In this document: positions 46,055-54,692 of the stretch, one piece after another | Layout of the letters: each line of letters opens with the position of its first letter | Position numbering within the stretch: the first letter of the stretch is position 1 | Source of the DNA: Brevibacterium antiquum | GTDB lineage: Bacteria; Actinomycetota; Actinomycetes; Actinomycetales; Brevibacteriaceae | Length of the DNA: 64,000 nucleotides | Direction: 5' to 3' | Assembly: GCF_016107655.1 (NCBI RefSeq) | Contig: NZ_JABASX010000005.1 | Location: 248,001 to 312,000, forward strand | The notes under the pieces: generated by a model | The model's database searches: none | What the model saw: the letters and a program-made list of their open reading frames with translations, nothing else | What the model was told of the DNA's origin: nothing | Program-made: the position numbers and the translations under genes

Positions 46055-47011
46055 TCAGCCGAATTCAGCGATTGCTGCTCTGATCTTGGTGAATTCTCTC
46101 GCCCGGAAGAGATCTGCCCAAACGAGGTTGAAGACGCGGTATCCGGCGTTGAGCAGCTTCATATGCCGTTCATGGTTCTCAGAGCTGGCGCGATCTGGAC
46201 CGGCGTTGTTGAGATAGTACTTCCCCACTCCATGGAACTCGACGATCAGAGGATGCTTGTCATGCCGGAAGTCATTGCGAGCGATCCACGCTCCGGCACC
46301 GTCGTAGGTATTCACCTGCGGGATCATCCCGATGATGTTGAAACGAAAGAACTTCACTGCGCATAGCGCCTCACCCGAGGATTCGTGAGCCGGACTGGCC
46401 AAGTCGAAGGCTTGGGCTGCCCGCCTGCAGCCTCGTGTGCCCGATCGGATGCTGCTGTGCAGTGATTCGTGGGACGCGAGACCTCGACGCAGTGCCTCAG
46501 AGATGAAAGGCACTGAGACTTCAAGCGGATAGTCAGTGGCAAGGTCGACAAGGGTTCTGCCGACGGTTGTCACAGGCAAATCGCCGACATGTGTGAGTTC
46601 TTCGGAATTCAGCGAACGGTCACGGGTCCGCAGAGTCTTCTTCGCTCGGTGAAATCCGGGCCGAACCACCTCCGCTGAATCGGTTGCCGGATATGGCGGG
46701 TCCAGGCCGTGTATGAGTGCTGCGGACACGTGAGAGAAGACCGCTCCTGCCGGGAGTTCGTCGGCATAGGAGCGGATCAGCACCCTGAGCCACTCCGAGT
46801 TGTCTCGGATGTCCCCATATCGTCGCGGGTATTCTGTGGCAGTGGTGTTGTGGAGTAGGTGGAGCGGCATATGGTCCGTCGTGTTGCATGGCGAGTTCAA
46901 AACGAAGTGCCCGCGACGTATCCTGCGGAAGCAACAGTTCAGTGCATCGCGAATGTCTGCCTCGGTGAATCCGAGGTCATGGAGTGCCTTGGATCTGAAC
47001 ACCGAGACCAT
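46055..47011 (-). CDS. AbiEi-like / DUF559-type nuclease-fold protein
   Basis: A 318-residue protein. The first half (FRSKALHDLGFTEADIRDALNCCFRRIRRGHFVL) looks like an AbiEi-type N-terminal winged-helix domain, and TTVGRTLVDLATDYPLEVSVPFISEALRRG is typical of this actinobacterial group. The C-terminal region DFRHDKHPLIVEFHGVGKYYLN has the D...EXG..K spacing of a Vsr/DUF559 nuclease fold, followed by RVFNLVWADLFRAREF. The role is unknown; relatives lie in variable regions and may be toxin-antitoxin or defence-related. Its promoter region is AT-rich compared with the window, and related palindromes flank it, so it may be acquired. An in-frame TTG at 47050 is a second possible start. Confidence 0.7.
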   Translation of the reverse strand: MVSVFRSKALHDLGFTEADIRDALNCCFRRIRRGHFVLNSPCNTTDHMPLHLLHNTTATEYPRRYGDIRDNSEWLRVLIRSYADELPAGAVFSHVSAALIHGLDPPYPATDSAEVVRPGFHRAKKTLRTRDRSLNSEELTHVGDLPVTTVGRTLVDLATDYPLEVSVPFISEALRRGLASHESLHSSIRSGTRGCRRAAQAFDLASPAHESSGEALCAVKFFRFNIIGMIPQVNTYDGAGAWIARNDFRHDKHPLIVEFHGVGKYYLNNAGPDRASSENHERHMKLLNAGYRVFNLVWADLFRAREFTKIRAAIAEFG

Positions 47012-47131
47012 TGTGCCATTATGATCCTCAAGTGCTATTAAATGCAACAAAAGCCATTAAAAAACAGCAAAAAGCATGTAACTATTACATTGGTCATTGC
47101 TCGCCGTTGGCAGGCGCTTCGGTCACTTCTG

Positions 47132-47196
47132 TCGAGAGGACTACCTTTCATCCAGCGGCTACCGTATAACGTCTCCCGTCGATGCTAAGTGGGCCG
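47132..47196. repeat. Palindromic element, copy 2
   Basis: This copy shares TCGAG-GGACTAC at its left and GTCGAT-TAAGTGG-CCG at its right with the element at 45824-45889, with a related TATAA-containing centre. The inverted repeat here is more decayed. The 230 bases from the nuclease-like gene to DUF3515 hold nothing else except an AT-rich promoter-like part near 47030-47095. Confidence 0.6.
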
Positions 47197-47241
47197 TTTG
47201 ATGACAACTCATCATGGCTGGGAGTCAGTGATGCTGGTGAC

Positions 47242-47760
47242 TCAGCTGTCGAGGTCCTGGGCTCCCACGCACTTGGCCTCAGGCTTCACAGCAGTCAGCG
47301 CCGGTGAGATCGCTGCGAGTACATTGTTGCCCGATTCCGCCTTGCGGTTGACGAGGACCTCGACTGCCGGGGTACGACCGTAGCTGGTGAAGACCCAGGT
47401 GTCGTCCTCCTCGGAGGCCTTGGAGATCCAATCGACGCTGCTCACGCTCACGCACTGATCGGTGGTCGGCCCGGGTGGGGTGACCCCGCAGCGCACGACT
47501 GCGATGTTGGGATCTCCCCACGCCTTCGTGCCCTGGGAGGATGTCGTGCGTGACTTCGCGCCGGCGATCTCATCGGGCATACGCAGCATGATGTCGGCGC
47601 AGTCGGGATTCTGTGCGTCCTGAGCAGGCTCAACGACGACCGTGCGCTCACACCCTGCCAGGCTGATTCCGGCCACCACAGTGGCGATGGCTGCCAGGGC
47701 GATGGTGCGCGCCTTCCGAGGCGAAGGTCGAGGCGACGGGCGGAGGCGACGAGATCTCAT
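47242..47760 (-). CDS. DUF3515 family lipoprotein
   Basis: A 172-residue secreted protein. A basic start and hydrophobic helix (RTIALAAIATVVAGISLAGC) end in the lipobox LAGC, so it should be a lipoprotein. The mature part has the DUF3515 pattern: CADIMLRMPDEIAGAKSR, AWGDPNIAVVRCGVTPPGP and DWISKASEEDDTWVFTSYGRTPAVEVLV. Its function is unknown. Position next to thiL is conserved in actinobacteria. TACGGT stands 6 bases before the ATG, indicating a leaderless start. Confidence 0.88.
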   Translation of the reverse strand: MRSRRLRPSPRPSPRKARTIALAAIATVVAGISLAGCERTVVVEPAQDAQNPDCADIMLRMPDEIAGAKSRTTSSQGTKAWGDPNIAVVRCGVTPPGPTTDQCVSVSSVDWISKASEEDDTWVFTSYGRTPAVEVLVNRKAESGNNVLAAISPALTAVKPEAKCVGAQDLDS

Positions 47761-47792
47761 ACAACTACCGTATCTCCCGATAACCTTGAGCC
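47761..47792. promoter_or_regulatory. 32-bp divergent promoter of DUF3515 and thiL
   Basis: The whole gap between the two start codons is 32 bases. On the minus strand TACGGT (47772-47767) is 6 bases from the DUF3515 ATG; on the plus strand TAACCT (47781-47786) is 6 bases from the thiL ATG. Both -35 regions must therefore lie in or next to the opposite gene. Confidence 0.5.
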
Positions 47793-48884
47793 ATGACCCG
47801 ACTGTCCGAACTTGGCGAATCACACGTGCTCGAACGCATCCTCTCTCACAATCGCACCGGTTCGCAGGTGATCATCGGACCCGGAGACGATGCCGCGGTG
47901 ACCGCGGTTGACGGCAACCTGGTGTCGACCGCGGACATGCTCGTGGAGAACGAGGACTTCACCCGCGCCTGGCTCGACTGGGGCCGGCTCGGGATCAAAG
48001 CCGCAGCGCAGAACCTCTCCGATGTCTGCGTCATGGGCGCCAGGCCTCATGGGCTGCTGGTGTCACTGGCCGTGCCGAACTCGACCGAGATAGAGGACCT
48101 CGAAGCGCTCTTTGCCGGCATTGTCGCCGAGGCGGGGCGTGCCGGTGAGGAACTGGGCTGCGAGATCCCGATCATCGGTGGAGACCTCTCATCCTCGGGC
48201 CTCATCGTCATCGCGATCACTGCGTTGGGCACCGTCGCCGATCATGCAGCGATCACCCGCTCGGGTGCGCGGCCGGGCGACTCGATCTACCTGGCAGGCA
48301 CCATCGGACGCGCCGCAGCCGGATTGGATCTCCTCTTCGCCGGTGTCGACGGGAACGCCGGGGGCGCCCGGGACGCCGGGGACGCCCGGGACGCCGGGGA
48401 CGCCCGGAACGATCCTCAACTCGATGAAAGCCTGACGTCACTCATCACCACCCAACTGGCTCCACAGCCGGACTATGCGGCCGTCCTGAACATGCGGGCA
48501 GCCTCGGCGATGATCGATGTCTCCGACGGGCTGAGCACGGATATGGGACGGATCGCGTCGGCTTCGGGAGTCCACGCTCGGATCGACCGCGCCTCACTCC
48601 AAGAGCTCATCGATGAGCTGCTGCCTGCAGCACGGCACCTGGTGGGCGCCATCGAGGGTGCTGAGTCGGACGAAGAGACCGCACAGGCTGCCGCAGAGGC
48701 CGAGGAGTTGGCGTTGGCCTGGGTGCTCAACGGGGGAGAGGACCATGGCTTCGTCGCGTCGTCGGCGCAGTTCGACACACCTCCGGTAGGCTGGCGGAGA
48801 ATCGGAGAGATGAGAGTCGGCAGCGGGGTCAGTCTCGACGGCGCACCGGTGCCGACGAGCGGCTTCAGCCATTTCGGGAAGTGA
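47793..48884 (+). CDS. thiL: Thiamine-monophosphate kinase
   Basis: A 363-residue kinase that makes thiamine diphosphate from thiamine monophosphate. GSQVIIGPGDDAAV at residues about 25-40, ENEDFTRAWLDWGRLGIKAAAQNLSDVCVMGARPHG and IPIIGGDLSS are the family metal and ATP motifs, and MIDVSDGLSTDMGRIASASG is in the second half. Residues about 185-206 (GNAGGARDAGDARDAGDAR) are an extra loop coded by three 18-bp minisatellite units. TAACCT lies 6 bases before the ATG. The next gene starts one base after its stop. Confidence 0.93.
   Translation: MTRLSELGESHVLERILSHNRTGSQVIIGPGDDAAVTAVDGNLVSTADMLVENEDFTRAWLDWGRLGIKAAAQNLSDVCVMGARPHGLLVSLAVPNSTEIEDLEALFAGIVAEAGRAGEELGCEIPIIGGDLSSSGLIVIAITALGTVADHAAITRSGARPGDSIYLAGTIGRAAAGLDLLFAGVDGNAGGARDAGDARDAGDARNDPQLDESLTSLITTQLAPQPDYAAVLNMRAASAMIDVSDGLSTDMGRIASASGVHARIDRASLQELIDELLPAARHLVGAIEGAESDEETAQAAAEAEELALAWVLNGGEDHGFVASSAQFDTPPVGWRRIGEMRVGSGVSLDGAPVPTSGFSHFGK
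48353..48406 (+). repeat. 18-bp minisatellite inside thiL
   Basis: Two perfect copies of GGACGCCGGGGACGCCCG (48371-48388, 48389-48406) follow one degenerate copy (48353-48370). The repeat is in frame and codes for DARDAG. Confidence 0.95.
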
Positions 48885-48885
48885 C

Positions 48886-50550
48886 ATGAGCGGACCCAAT
48901 CAAGCCATCGGCCTCAACGGGCGTCTGGCCGCCAGGTGGGCTCGGCGGGCCGTTGATCGTCTGCGCAAGGAACGCGTCGAAATCGATGAACTCAACGTCT
49001 TCCCAGTACCCGACGGCGACACCGGCACGAACATGTACCACACCCTGCGCGCCGCCTACCTGGCTGTCGAAGAACTCACCGGACCCGTCACGCTGCCCCA
49101 GGTGGTTGCGGCTCTCGCAGAGGGGGCAGGACGCGGTGCTCGCGGAAACTCCGGACTCATCCTCGCAGTCGCACTCCAAGGCGTCGCCGATGCGCTGGAG
49201 GGCGTGACCGTAGCGACGCCCGAAGCCATGGCCGCAGCCCTCGAACTCGCCTCCGCCAGGGCCCGGCAGTCCGTGGCCCGGCCCGTCGACGGCACCATGC
49301 TCACGGTCCTCGACGCCATGGCCACGGAGGCAGCAGAGAAGGCCGAGAATGGGGCGAACCTCATCGACCTCATCTCCGCGGTGCGCCTCCGCTCCCGCTC
49401 GGCACTGCGCGAGACCACCGGGCAGCTGCCAGTGCTGCGCGAAGCCGAGGTCGTCGATGCCGGTTCGACGGGGATCGTGGAGCTCTTCGATCTCCTCTAC
49501 GCCACGGTCACCGGCCGGACACCGCAGGATTCGATGCTCGGCGAAGTCACCAGGTCACCCCGCATCGTCCATCAGGCCAGTGCCGATGAACTCGAGATCG
49601 TCGCCATCCTGGCCACGTATCCGGCATCCACCGATTCCGAAAATACGGGGAACACCCTCGCCGAGGCGCTCGATGACCTCGGTGGGACATCGATCGTCAT
49701 CAACGGACCCAAGGTACACGTCCACGTCGCCGACGAGGCCACCGCCGTGACCATTCTCGACCACCTCTCCGGCTACGGCATCGCCCGCCTGGATATGGAA
49801 GACCTGCGTCTGCACGAGGAGGAGGGCGAAACCCACCTGGTGGCCATCGTCTCGGGCACCGGGCTCCTCATGCACTGCGCGCTCAACGGAGCAAGTGCCC
49901 TGACGCCGGATTCCGGTGACGTGCGGGCCATGACCAAAGACATCATCGCCGAGGAAGAACGTGCGGTCATCGTCGTCCCCAGCTCGACGACCGTCCTGAA
50001 AGCACTGGGACAGGTCTCCGGTGGACAGGTGGTCCGCTCCCGCAATGTCGCCACTCTGCTCTCGGCGCTCGCGGTCCATGATCCCTTCGCCCCGTCCGCG
50101 GAGATCTTCGCCGATATGACCGAGGCTGCCGCCGGCACCCGTGTGGGCACCATCGTCTCGGCCGAACAGCTTGCCCTCAACCCGCCTACAGGTGCCCTGC
50201 CGGTCATCGACGATGTTCCGGGAGCGAGTTCGGATCCTGACTCCATGCTCGACTCCAGCACGGTGGGCATGCGCAGGATTCCGCTCTCCCATCCCTCGCA
50301 GTTCTACCGGGTCTTCATCGACGGGAAGGTGAAGACTCAGAGCACCGAACTCACGACCCTGGTCGAGAAGCTCGCCGATCGTCTCCTGGGCGCCGGGGGA
50401 GAGCTCCTCACCGTCGTCCACGGTCCCGGGTGCGCACCCGATGTCCTCTCGCACCTGCGGGACTGGATCCGCAAATCACACTCTCAGGTGAGGTTCCAGG
50501 ACATCGACTCGAGGGACCGGGCGACGCTCCTCATCATGGGAGTCGAATGA
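48886..50550 (+). CDS. DAK2-domain protein, FakA/YloV-like
   Basis: A 554-residue protein. Residues about 1-200 form a DAK2 (DhaL-like) ATP-binding domain: DELNVFPVPDGDTGTNMYHTL carries the aspartates that bind magnesium and ARGARGNSGLILAVALQGVADAL the next motif. The rest is the YloV/FakA C-terminal part. In Firmicutes FakA phosphorylates fatty acids bound by FakB; whether this actinobacterial form does so is unproven. It begins one base after thiL and overlaps recG (ATGA), a conserved order. Confidence 0.88.
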   Translation: MSGPNQAIGLNGRLAARWARRAVDRLRKERVEIDELNVFPVPDGDTGTNMYHTLRAAYLAVEELTGPVTLPQVVAALAEGAGRGARGNSGLILAVALQGVADALEGVTVATPEAMAAALELASARARQSVARPVDGTMLTVLDAMATEAAEKAENGANLIDLISAVRLRSRSALRETTGQLPVLREAEVVDAGSTGIVELFDLLYATVTGRTPQDSMLGEVTRSPRIVHQASADELEIVAILATYPASTDSENTGNTLAEALDDLGGTSIVINGPKVHVHVADEATAVTILDHLSGYGIARLDMEDLRLHEEEGETHLVAIVSGTGLLMHCALNGASALTPDSGDVRAMTKDIIAEEERAVIVVPSSTTVLKALGQVSGGQVVRSRNVATLLSALAVHDPFAPSAEIFADMTEAAAGTRVGTIVSAEQLALNPPTGALPVIDDVPGASSDPDSMLDSSTVGMRRIPLSHPSQFYRVFIDGKVKTQSTELTTLVEKLADRLLGAGGELLTVVHGPGCAPDVLSHLRDWIRKSHSQVRFQDIDSRDRATLLIMGVE

Positions 50551-52694
50551 GCGCCCGCCTCGAGGACTACTTCACCGCACGAGACCGCGGTGCACTCAAG
50601 AAGCGAGGAATCACCTCGGTGGCGGATCTCTTCCGCTTCTTCCCGCGCAGATTCCTCGTGCCCGGAGAGAAGACGCCCCTGGGCGGGCTCCCGTTGGGGG
50701 AGACCGCGATTCTCCAGGCCGAGGTCATCTCCGTCGACACCCGGCGCATGCAGAAGCGCCGCGGCACCATCACCGATGTCATCGTCCACGACGGACAGCA
50801 GTCGATGAAGATCGCCTTCTTCAACCAGCGCTGGCTGGACAGCCAGCTGGTGCCCGGACTCACCGTCGTCTTCGCCGGGAAGGTCGAGGAATACCGCGGG
50901 CAGCTGACCCTGAACTCGCCCACCTGGCTCAATCGGGACGAACACGATGAGAAGTGGACCCCGGAGGACCTCAACTCCCCGTTCCCCGTCTACTCACGGG
51001 TCAAGGGCATCGCGCAGACGCGACTGTGGAAGGCCATCAAGGTTCTCCTCGATGTCGCTGACCCTGCCGAGTTCGAGGACCCGCTGCCGACCGCCATGCG
51101 AGAGAACCTCGACCTGCCCGACCTGCGCACCGCATTCAACGACATGCATCGGCCCAGGTCAGCAGGGGCCACGGAGAAGGCCAAACAGCGTTGGAAATGG
51201 GAAGAGGCGCTTGCCCTGCAGGCGGAGTTCGTCTCCCGCAAGGCCGATTACGAAAAGCTCGAGGCCACCCCTCTGCTCAACGTCGGAGCCAGAAGCGAAC
51301 GGTTCGACAACAGTCTGCCCTTCTACCTCACGGCCTCTCAGCTGCGGGTCGGAGAGGAGATCGAGGCTGACATGGGCCGGAAGACGGCGATGCATCGGCT
51401 GCTCCACGGCGACGTCGGCTCCGGCAAGACCGTCGTGGCGCTGCGGGCGATGCTCACTGCCGTCGATTCGGGAGCTCAGGCTGCGATGCTCGCGCCCACA
51501 GAAGTGCTCGCCACTCAGCATTTCCGCTCCATTGAGAGCCTCCTCGGCGATCAGATGGCGCTGAGTCCTCTGCTCTCGAGTGATGATCAGGTGCGGGTGG
51601 CGCTGCTGACGGGGTCGATGCCGGCCCGGGAACGAAAACAGCTGGCACTCGACCTCGCCACCGGTCAGATCGACATCGTCGTCGGCACGCATGCGCTGAT
51701 GTCGGATACGACGATGTTCGACAAACTGGGCCTCATCGTCGTTGACGAGCAGCATCGGTTCGGCGTCGAACAACGTGAGGCCCTCCGGGCGAAGGCCGGA
51801 CTCAAGGTCCCGCACACCCTCGTGATGTCCGCGACGCCGATCCCGCGGACCGTCGCGATGACCGTCTTCGCCGATCTCGATGTCTCCACTCTCGACGAGA
51901 TGCCCGCCGGCACCAAGGACATCACCACCCACGCTGTATCACTGGGGGACCATCCGAATTGGCTGGGCCGGGTACTCCAGCTCATCGACGAGGCGGCCGA
52001 GGACGGCCGCGGCACATTCGTGGTCTTCCCGCGGATCGACCCCTCCGACATCGAAGATCCCGAAACAGGTGAGGTGGTCGGCAGCAGAGAGGGGATTGAG
52101 GACCTGCGGGACAAGCTTCAGAACTCCGATGAGCTCGGGTCTCGTTCGATCGAGCTTCTCCATGGGCGGATGTCACCGGTGGAGAAGGACAGGACGATGG
52201 CTGCGTTCGTCTCTGGCGAGACCGACATCCTGGTCTCCACGACCGTCGTCGAGGTGGGAGTCGACGTGCCGCGGGCGACCATGATGGTCGTCTTCGAAGC
52301 GGAGCGATTCGGTGTCGCTCAGCTCCATCAGCTGCGCGGCCGCGTCGGACGAGACGGCAGCGCAGCCATGTGCTTCCTGCTCACCCAGGCATCCGAATCC
52401 GATGAGAGCTTTGAGCGCCTGAGTGAGGTCGCTGGCACCCTCGACGGCTTCGCCCTGGCCGAGTATGATCTCGGCACCCGGGGAGAAGGCGATGTGCTCG
52501 GAGCTTCGCAGTGGGGAGGATCGTCGCTGAAGCACCTGTCCATTCTGCGCGACGCGCCGATCGTCGAAGAGGCGAGAACCATTGCGGAGAAGATCATCTC
52601 CGTCGACCCCGATCTGAGTTCACTGCCGGCCCTGCGTACCTTCATCAATAGAGTCCTGCCCGCCGAATCGGCTCACTTCATCGAGGCGAGCTGA
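50547..52694 (+). CDS. recG: ATP-dependent DNA helicase RecG
   Basis: A 715-residue helicase that remodels stalled forks and branched DNA. The N-terminal wedge/OB part is near residues 50-160, Walker A is LLHGDVGSGKTVVALRA near residue 290, the DEQH box is VVDEQHRFGVEQREAL, SATPIPRTVAMTVFADLD is motif III, and QLRGRVGRDGSAAMCFLL is motif VI. The ATG overlaps the previous stop (ATGA). rsmD follows after 31 bases with its own AGGAGG. Confidence 0.96.
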   Translation: MSARLEDYFTARDRGALKKRGITSVADLFRFFPRRFLVPGEKTPLGGLPLGETAILQAEVISVDTRRMQKRRGTITDVIVHDGQQSMKIAFFNQRWLDSQLVPGLTVVFAGKVEEYRGQLTLNSPTWLNRDEHDEKWTPEDLNSPFPVYSRVKGIAQTRLWKAIKVLLDVADPAEFEDPLPTAMRENLDLPDLRTAFNDMHRPRSAGATEKAKQRWKWEEALALQAEFVSRKADYEKLEATPLLNVGARSERFDNSLPFYLTASQLRVGEEIEADMGRKTAMHRLLHGDVGSGKTVVALRAMLTAVDSGAQAAMLAPTEVLATQHFRSIESLLGDQMALSPLLSSDDQVRVALLTGSMPARERKQLALDLATGQIDIVVGTHALMSDTTMFDKLGLIVVDEQHRFGVEQREALRAKAGLKVPHTLVMSATPIPRTVAMTVFADLDVSTLDEMPAGTKDITTHAVSLGDHPNWLGRVLQLIDEAAEDGRGTFVVFPRIDPSDIEDPETGEVVGSREGIEDLRDKLQNSDELGSRSIELLHGRMSPVEKDRTMAAFVSGETDILVSTTVVEVGVDVPRATMMVVFEAERFGVAQLHQLRGRVGRDGSAAMCFLLTQASESDESFERLSEVAGTLDGFALAEYDLGTRGEGDVLGASQWGGSSLKHLSILRDAPIVEEARTIAEKIISVDPDLSSLPALRTFINRVLPAESAHFIEAS

Positions 52695-52725
52695 TGTCGG
52701 ATCACCCCAATGAGGAGGAAGCGCA

Positions 52726-53520
52726 ATGAGAATCATCGCTGGTGCGTTCAAAGGGTCCAAGCTCGTCGCACCGGGCGGATCCAATACCCGCCCGACCTCA
52801 GACCGGGTCAAGGAATCCCTGTTTTCCATGCTCGACGGCTACGGGGTCCTCCAAGCCGCGAACGTCCTCGACCTCTTCGCCGGCTCCGGTGGGCTCGGGT
52901 TCGAAGCCATGTCCAGAGGTGCGGCCGAAGTCGATTTCGTCGATTCGGCCAGCGCTTCGGCTCGAGCAGTCGAGTCGAATGCCCAGAAGCTCGGAATCGA
53001 TCACTCGACTCGGATCCACTCCTCGGATGTCGTCTCCTTCCTCAGCTCCCAGCGAGGTCCGGGACAGCATGCGTCGACGCAGCGGCGACCCGAAGGACAC
53101 GCAGGAGGAGCGGACCCCGAACTCCACGCAAAGGGAGCGGACGACGGAGGGCGAGCATCGCTCGGCAGCGGCCTTGATGAGGTTCAGGACGGTCAGGTGT
53201 TGGAGGCCCGCAGCGATCGTGATGACGATGGGGGTCGCATCTTCGACCTGGTGTTCATGGATCCGCCCTACCCGTTGGGGGAGGATGCCGTCACCCAGAT
53301 CCTGGGTCGACTCGCTGGGCTCCTCGACATGGAATCCATCGTTGTGGTCGAGCGGGCATCACGAGCGCCCGAACCGACGATGCCGGCCGCCCTAGAGGTC
53401 TTCCGTTCGAAGACGTTCGGTGAGACCGCACTGTACTTCGTCCAGCTCAAGGCCGAATCTGAAGAGGCAGCGGATGTCGCCAGCGGAGCAGGTGCAACGG
53501 CAGCAGACGAGTCGGCATGA
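52726..53520 (+). CDS. rsmD: 16S rRNA (guanine(966)-N(2))-methyltransferase
   Basis: A 264-residue methyltransferase of the RsmD type. RIIAGAFKGSKLVAPGGSNTRPTSDRVKESLFSML is the family start, VLDLFAGSGGLGFEAMSRGAAEVDFVD the SAM site and FMDPPYPLG the catalytic DPPY. It is longer than the usual ~190 residues: residues about 110-168 form an extra Gly/Asp/Arg-rich, probably disordered loop before the catalytic motif, and the C-terminus has an Ala-rich tail. GAGGAGG lies 8 bases before the ATG. Confidence 0.9.
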   Translation: MRIIAGAFKGSKLVAPGGSNTRPTSDRVKESLFSMLDGYGVLQAANVLDLFAGSGGLGFEAMSRGAAEVDFVDSASASARAVESNAQKLGIDHSTRIHSSDVVSFLSSQRGPGQHASTQRRPEGHAGGADPELHAKGADDGGRASLGSGLDEVQDGQVLEARSDRDDDGGRIFDLVFMDPPYPLGEDAVTQILGRLAGLLDMESIVVVERASRAPEPTMPAALEVFRSKTFGETALYFVQLKAESEEAADVASGAGATAADESA

Positions 53521-53798
53521 GGTCTCACCGTCCCTGGTACCGCACACCCTGGGTGTTCGCCGCCTGCGGGGTGGGTCTGCTGCTCCTCTGGTCGGCACTC
53601 AGGTGGCTGAGAAGTCAGTCGGAGGCTGATGCCGGTGCAGGCGGGAGCGACGCGGGCACGAACGCAGCGGACCCGGTGGGGCGCTCCGATGTGTTCTGGG
53701 CCGGGCCTTCGGACATCCTGTTCTGGGTGGCCATGGTGCTCATCGCCGTTGCAGTCGTCGTGAGGATCTGGCGGCTCGTGCGCCGCATCCGCAGCTGA
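53517..53798 (+). CDS. Small two-helix membrane protein
   Basis: A 93-residue protein that overlaps the rsmD stop as ATGA. It has a helix at about residues 12-30 (WVFAACGVGLLLLWSALRWL), a disordered Gly/Ala/Ser linker with GTNAADPVGRSD, and a second helix at 66-85 (ILFWVAMVLIAVAVVVRIW) with a basic end. I do not recognise the family. Its tight coupling makes it a real gene. Confidence 0.65.
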   Translation: MRSHRPWYRTPWVFAACGVGLLLLWSALRWLRSQSEADAGAGGSDAGTNAADPVGRSDVFWAGPSDILFWVAMVLIAVAVVVRIWRLVRRIRS

Positions 53799-53828
53799 AG
53801 CCCACCGCGACGGCTGAAGCCCACGGAA

Positions 53829-53871
53829 CAGCAGAGGCCCACCTGAGTTGCACACCGGAGGGCCTCTGCTG
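53829..53871. terminator. Bidirectional hairpin between the rsmD and ABC-importer genes
   Basis: CAGCAGAGGCCC pairs perfectly with GGGCCTCTGCTG around a 19-base loop. It separates two convergent transcripts. Between the last stop and the hairpin, the piece GCTGAAGCCCAC is repeated twice, including the stop codon. Confidence 0.8.
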
Positions 53872-53873
53872 AG

Positions 53874-54692
53874 TTACTGCACGCTGGAGAGGAACGTGCG
53901 CGTGCGCTCATGCTGCGGATTGTTGAAGATCTGATCCGGCGGACCCTCTTCGAGGACCTGGCCGCCGTCGAACATCATCACCCGGTGTGAGACTTCTCGG
54001 GCGAACTGCATCTCGTGAGTGACCAGGAGCATCGTGATGTCGGTCGTCTCTGCGATATCGCGGAGGACTCCGAGGACATCTCCCACGAGCTCCGGGTCGA
54101 GAGCCGAGGTCACCTCGTCGAGGAGGAGGATCTCCGGACTCATCGCCAGTGCCCGTGCGATCGCCACACGCTGCTGCTGACCGCCCGACAGGCGAGTGGG
54201 ATGCTCATCGGCCTTGTCTGCAAGTCCGACCTTGTCCAACAGCGACTTCGCCTCCGTTACGGCATCGGCCTTGGATCTGCCGAGCACGTGGATGGGCGCC
54301 TCGATGATGTTCTCGAGCACCGTCATATTGGGGAAGAGGTTGAACTGCTGGAAGACCATTCCGATCCGCGTCGTCATGGCGCGGGTCGTCTTCGACGGCA
54401 GTTCGACTCGCTTGCCGTTCTTCTCCGTATGCGTCAGCGGTTCGCCGTCGACGAAGATGTAGCCGCCGGTCAGCTCCTCCAAGGTCATGACGAGGCGGAG
54501 GATCGTCGTCTTTCCCGAACCGCTGGGCCCGATCAGAGTCACACGCTCCCCGGGAGCGACGCTGAAGTTGAGGCCCTTGAGGACGGTGGTCTTGCCGAAG
54601 GACTTCTCCACGTCTTTGAACTCGATCGCCGGTGTGGCCGAGCTTGCGGGATCTGCCGTCGGAGTTGATGAGGTGTTCTCAGTAGGTGGCAA
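53874..54692 (-). CDS. ehuA: ABC importer ATP-binding protein (EhuA-like)
   Basis: A 272-residue ATPase for a polar amino acid/ectoine-type importer. Walker A is LIGPSGSGKTTILRLVMTLEEL, the Q-loop follows in MVFQQFNLFPNMTVLENI, the signature is LSGGQQQRVAIARALAMSPEILLLDEVTSALDPE. The start chosen is TTG at 54692, which overlaps the EhuD permease by 14 bases; no other start leaves the IEFKDVEKSFGKTTVLKG beginning intact. The first ~25 residues before it are Thr/Ser/Ala-rich. The ectoine assignment comes from the binding protein. Confidence 0.85.
   Translation of the reverse strand: MPPTENTSSTPTADPASSATPAIEFKDVEKSFGKTTVLKGLNFSVAPGERVTLIGPSGSGKTTILRLVMTLEELTGGYIFVDGEPLTHTEKNGKRVELPSKTTRAMTTRIGMVFQQFNLFPNMTVLENIIEAPIHVLGRSKADAVTEAKSLLDKVGLADKADEHPTRLSGGQQQRVAIARALAMSPEILLLDEVTSALDPELVGDVLGVLRDIAETTDITMLLVTHEMQFAREVSHRVMMFDGGQVLEEGPPDQIFNNPQHERTRTFLSSVQ

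Noticed and set aside
45824-47196. Flanking palindromes as inverted repeats of an insertion sequence
   Set aside because: No transposase is encoded, the copies are in the same orientation and each is itself a palindrome; no target-site duplication could be recognised.
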